Positions 62,129 through 64,000 of a stretch of 64,000 bases of DNA are shown one piece after another. The translations under genes were made by a program, and so were the position numbers. The stretch's first letter is position 1. Each line of letters begins with the position of its first letter. Below the pieces are notes generated by a model. It worked only from the letters and a program-made list of their open reading frames with translations, did not search any database and was not told the origin of the DNA. Origin of the DNA: Thunnus maccoyii (Eukaryota; Chordata; Actinopteri; Scombriformes; Scombridae); contig NC_056554.1 of NCBI RefSeq assembly GCF_910596095.1, forward strand, positions 5,456,001 through 5,520,000, written 5' to 3'.

Positions 62129-63227
62129 TTAACACTAGCACTGCCACAGGGTAAAATTTACCCGTGTCGGTTTTTCAATTGTATGTTACTTTCCCTAAAA
62201 TAATGTTGGGCAACATCCCCTATTGTTAAAATAGTGAAGACAAGTCCAGATTAAAATTATTAAAATTTATCCTCATATGAAATGCTTTTATTTCTGCGGG
62301 GCTCATGTGAACAGTTGCTTGGCATTTGTCAGAGTTTGCGATCTGGCAACTACGTCAAGTCATAAATGATAAAAAGAGCAGAGGAAAATGACCAGCAATA
62401 AAAACCTTTGCCAAGTGCCTGAAGTGCAGGAAAGCTGCACCTCAAACAGAGTGTGTTTGAGGGACACGTATAATCAGATGTTGTTCAAATGATTTATTCT
62501 ACTCACAAACATTCATTGTGTGTAAAACTTATTTTTAGTTAATTGATTATTCATTCATTTTTGTTTTACTGTGTTACCGTTTATTGTTTATAAGCTATTT
62601 AGCCTAATTTCCCATTGCCTTACTCTGTTTTCCTGAATGGAACATCACAAGATAAATATATATTTGCATTATGTTATATGTTATGTTATTTGTTTTGTTT
62701 GTGTTTTGTTTTATTTGTTTCTTGGTGATGTTGTCTTATTCACACATTGTTGAAATACCTAAATTAATAATTCAGTAGGTGAAATTGTACGCATGATGTT
62801 GTTGTGGATTTTGTTGCGACATTAAATCACCCATAAGTTTGGTGGTTGTTTATTGTTACTATTATGGCTCATTATTGTCCATTTGGGGTATTAAGGCTAC
62901 TTTGGTAATTTAAATAACATGGGTTATCTCATTATGTGATGAATGTCATTTTATAGCCTAATAATATCATGCCACCTAAATATGTAAATATTTCCTTTTA
63001 ATACCCATTTTCAGTATCATTTTAGATTAATTTACACTGACGGTCGTGCAAAACAACTAACAAGCAACTAATTTTGTGATTTTAGACATTCCTTTGTGAA
63101 GACAATCCCTTAATACAATGACAGAGAACAGTTTTTAGCATTAGAAATGTGGTAGCCAGGCAAACAGCTCCATTTTACCCATTGGCAGTTTTAGGTATGT
63201 AGCGACTGCTGGCGGTTCTAGTATTAA
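62129..63227. mobile_element. piggyBac-like non-autonomous element
   Basis: The ends read TTAACACTAGCACTGCC and, reverse-complemented, TTAATACTAGAACCGCC, with TTAA at both outer edges as expected of piggyBac target sites. Subterminal actgccacagggtaaaat and actgccaatgggtaaaat (inverted on the right) support a pair of ends. There is no transposase frame in the roughly 1.1 kb interior. Confidence 0.6.
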
Positions 63228-64000
63228 TTTGACATTTCATTGCGGCGTTTACCTGTTTTATTCTCTCCTGTTTATAATTAAGGTCTGTCTAATTTAACAC
63301 CCATTTATAAAGGTATCTTGTTTTATTTTTTGTGTCCAGATGAATGTATTTTGCATCTAAACCATAAAACATATAATTAATCATTCCAAAAAGGACAAAG
63401 AGACAAACTGAGCTTTCACACATCTTATGTTCACATTACCTGTTTTTTCCTTAAAGCTAAAGGCCAGCATATTGGAGAGAAAAAGTCAGACCAGTTAGTT
63501 TGATAAAATCAGAGCAGCTGAAGTAATATCACATTTCAGGAAGGCAGGAATAAAACACTGAAACTCAACCACGAAACACCAGAGCTTGGGATAGTTGTGC
63601 TGCAATACAGCAATGGGAAATTCCTTTGATGGGAAAAGAACATAAAGCACTACACTAGTGTAACAGAAATAGAACTTCTCCGCATCTGGAGCTGGCAGTT
63701 TAACAGCTCTTCACAAATACAAGAGAAGCATGTTGTCTATATGCATTTTTTCGATTTTTGATAGCAAGGCAAGGCCAAAGTCTTAATCGAATCAAGGCCA
63801 TGTTTAAAACTTAACCAGCAGTGTCGATGTGGTGAGAATAGCTCTTTCTGTGCCAGTAAAACTGATCACACAGGTTTACTGCTTGTGCTTTTTATAGCCC
63901 CACCACCTCGTTCTGATCATTGGCACTGTGAGCTTTTCATAAACGCAAACAACAAAAGCAAAACACACAAAGGTAATTATTACCTAACCTATGAGGCAGC

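Noticed and set aside
63440-63480. Possible 17-nt microexon on the minus strand (TTTAG before, GTAATG after)
   Set aside because: Borders alone are too common by chance; frame and partner exon cannot be shown.

Overview
The window looks like nuclear DNA of a teleost fish, probably a percomorph. Its genes are split by introns with GT/AG borders, CA/GT, CT and AT microsatellites are frequent, and it carries many fish-type dispersed repeats (Tc1/mariner, hAT-like and piggyBac-like remnants, LINE-like tails). I identified families from motif knowledge only; no search was run.

Layout. 1-16.9 kb: no coding exon that I can support, but low-complexity tracts, a dead Tc1-type transposase at 7.1-7.6 kb and possible promoter-like GC-rich patches. 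16.90-16.98 kb: a tRNA-Arg(TCT) gene on the minus strand. 17-22.9 kb: intergenic DNA with small transposon remnants. 22.97-34.95 kb (minus): a complete 10-exon class I cytokine receptor gene, best matched to IL-13 receptor alpha-2 (380 aa). 37.85-42.25 kb (minus): a second copy of exons 1-5 of that gene, made by a direct tandem duplication (unit 1 about 29622-37569, unit 2 about 37573-44479). 44.4-47.3 kb: repeats and an inverted, more diverged copy of part of the duplicated upstream DNA. 48.82-56.47 kb (minus): a second complete 10-exon receptor gene, IL-13 receptor alpha-1-like (396 aa), with the same exon phases as its neighbour. 59.52-59.61 kb (minus): an apparent last coding exon of an unidentified gene whose other exons lie beyond the window. 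62.13-63.23 kb: a piggyBac-like non-autonomous element.

How the genes work together. In mammals IL-13Ra1 pairs with IL-4Ra to signal for IL-4/IL-13, and IL-13Ra2 binds IL-13 mainly as a decoy or modulator. Here both receptor genes lie head to tail on one strand, and both keep a proline-rich box 1 and a shared CKITLV tail motif, so the alpha-2-like receptor may still signal.

The most unusual feature is the extra set of exons 1-5. It has its own TATA box, signal peptide, intact splice sites and open frames, but no D3, membrane or cytoplasmic exons of its own. Its exon 5 ends in the phase that accepts either exon 6 or exon 2 of the downstream gene. The two exon sets differ almost only at amino-acid-changing sites, clustered in one loop of the first receptor domain. 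That suggests a duplicated, diversifying ligand-binding cassette sharing one membrane and signalling module.
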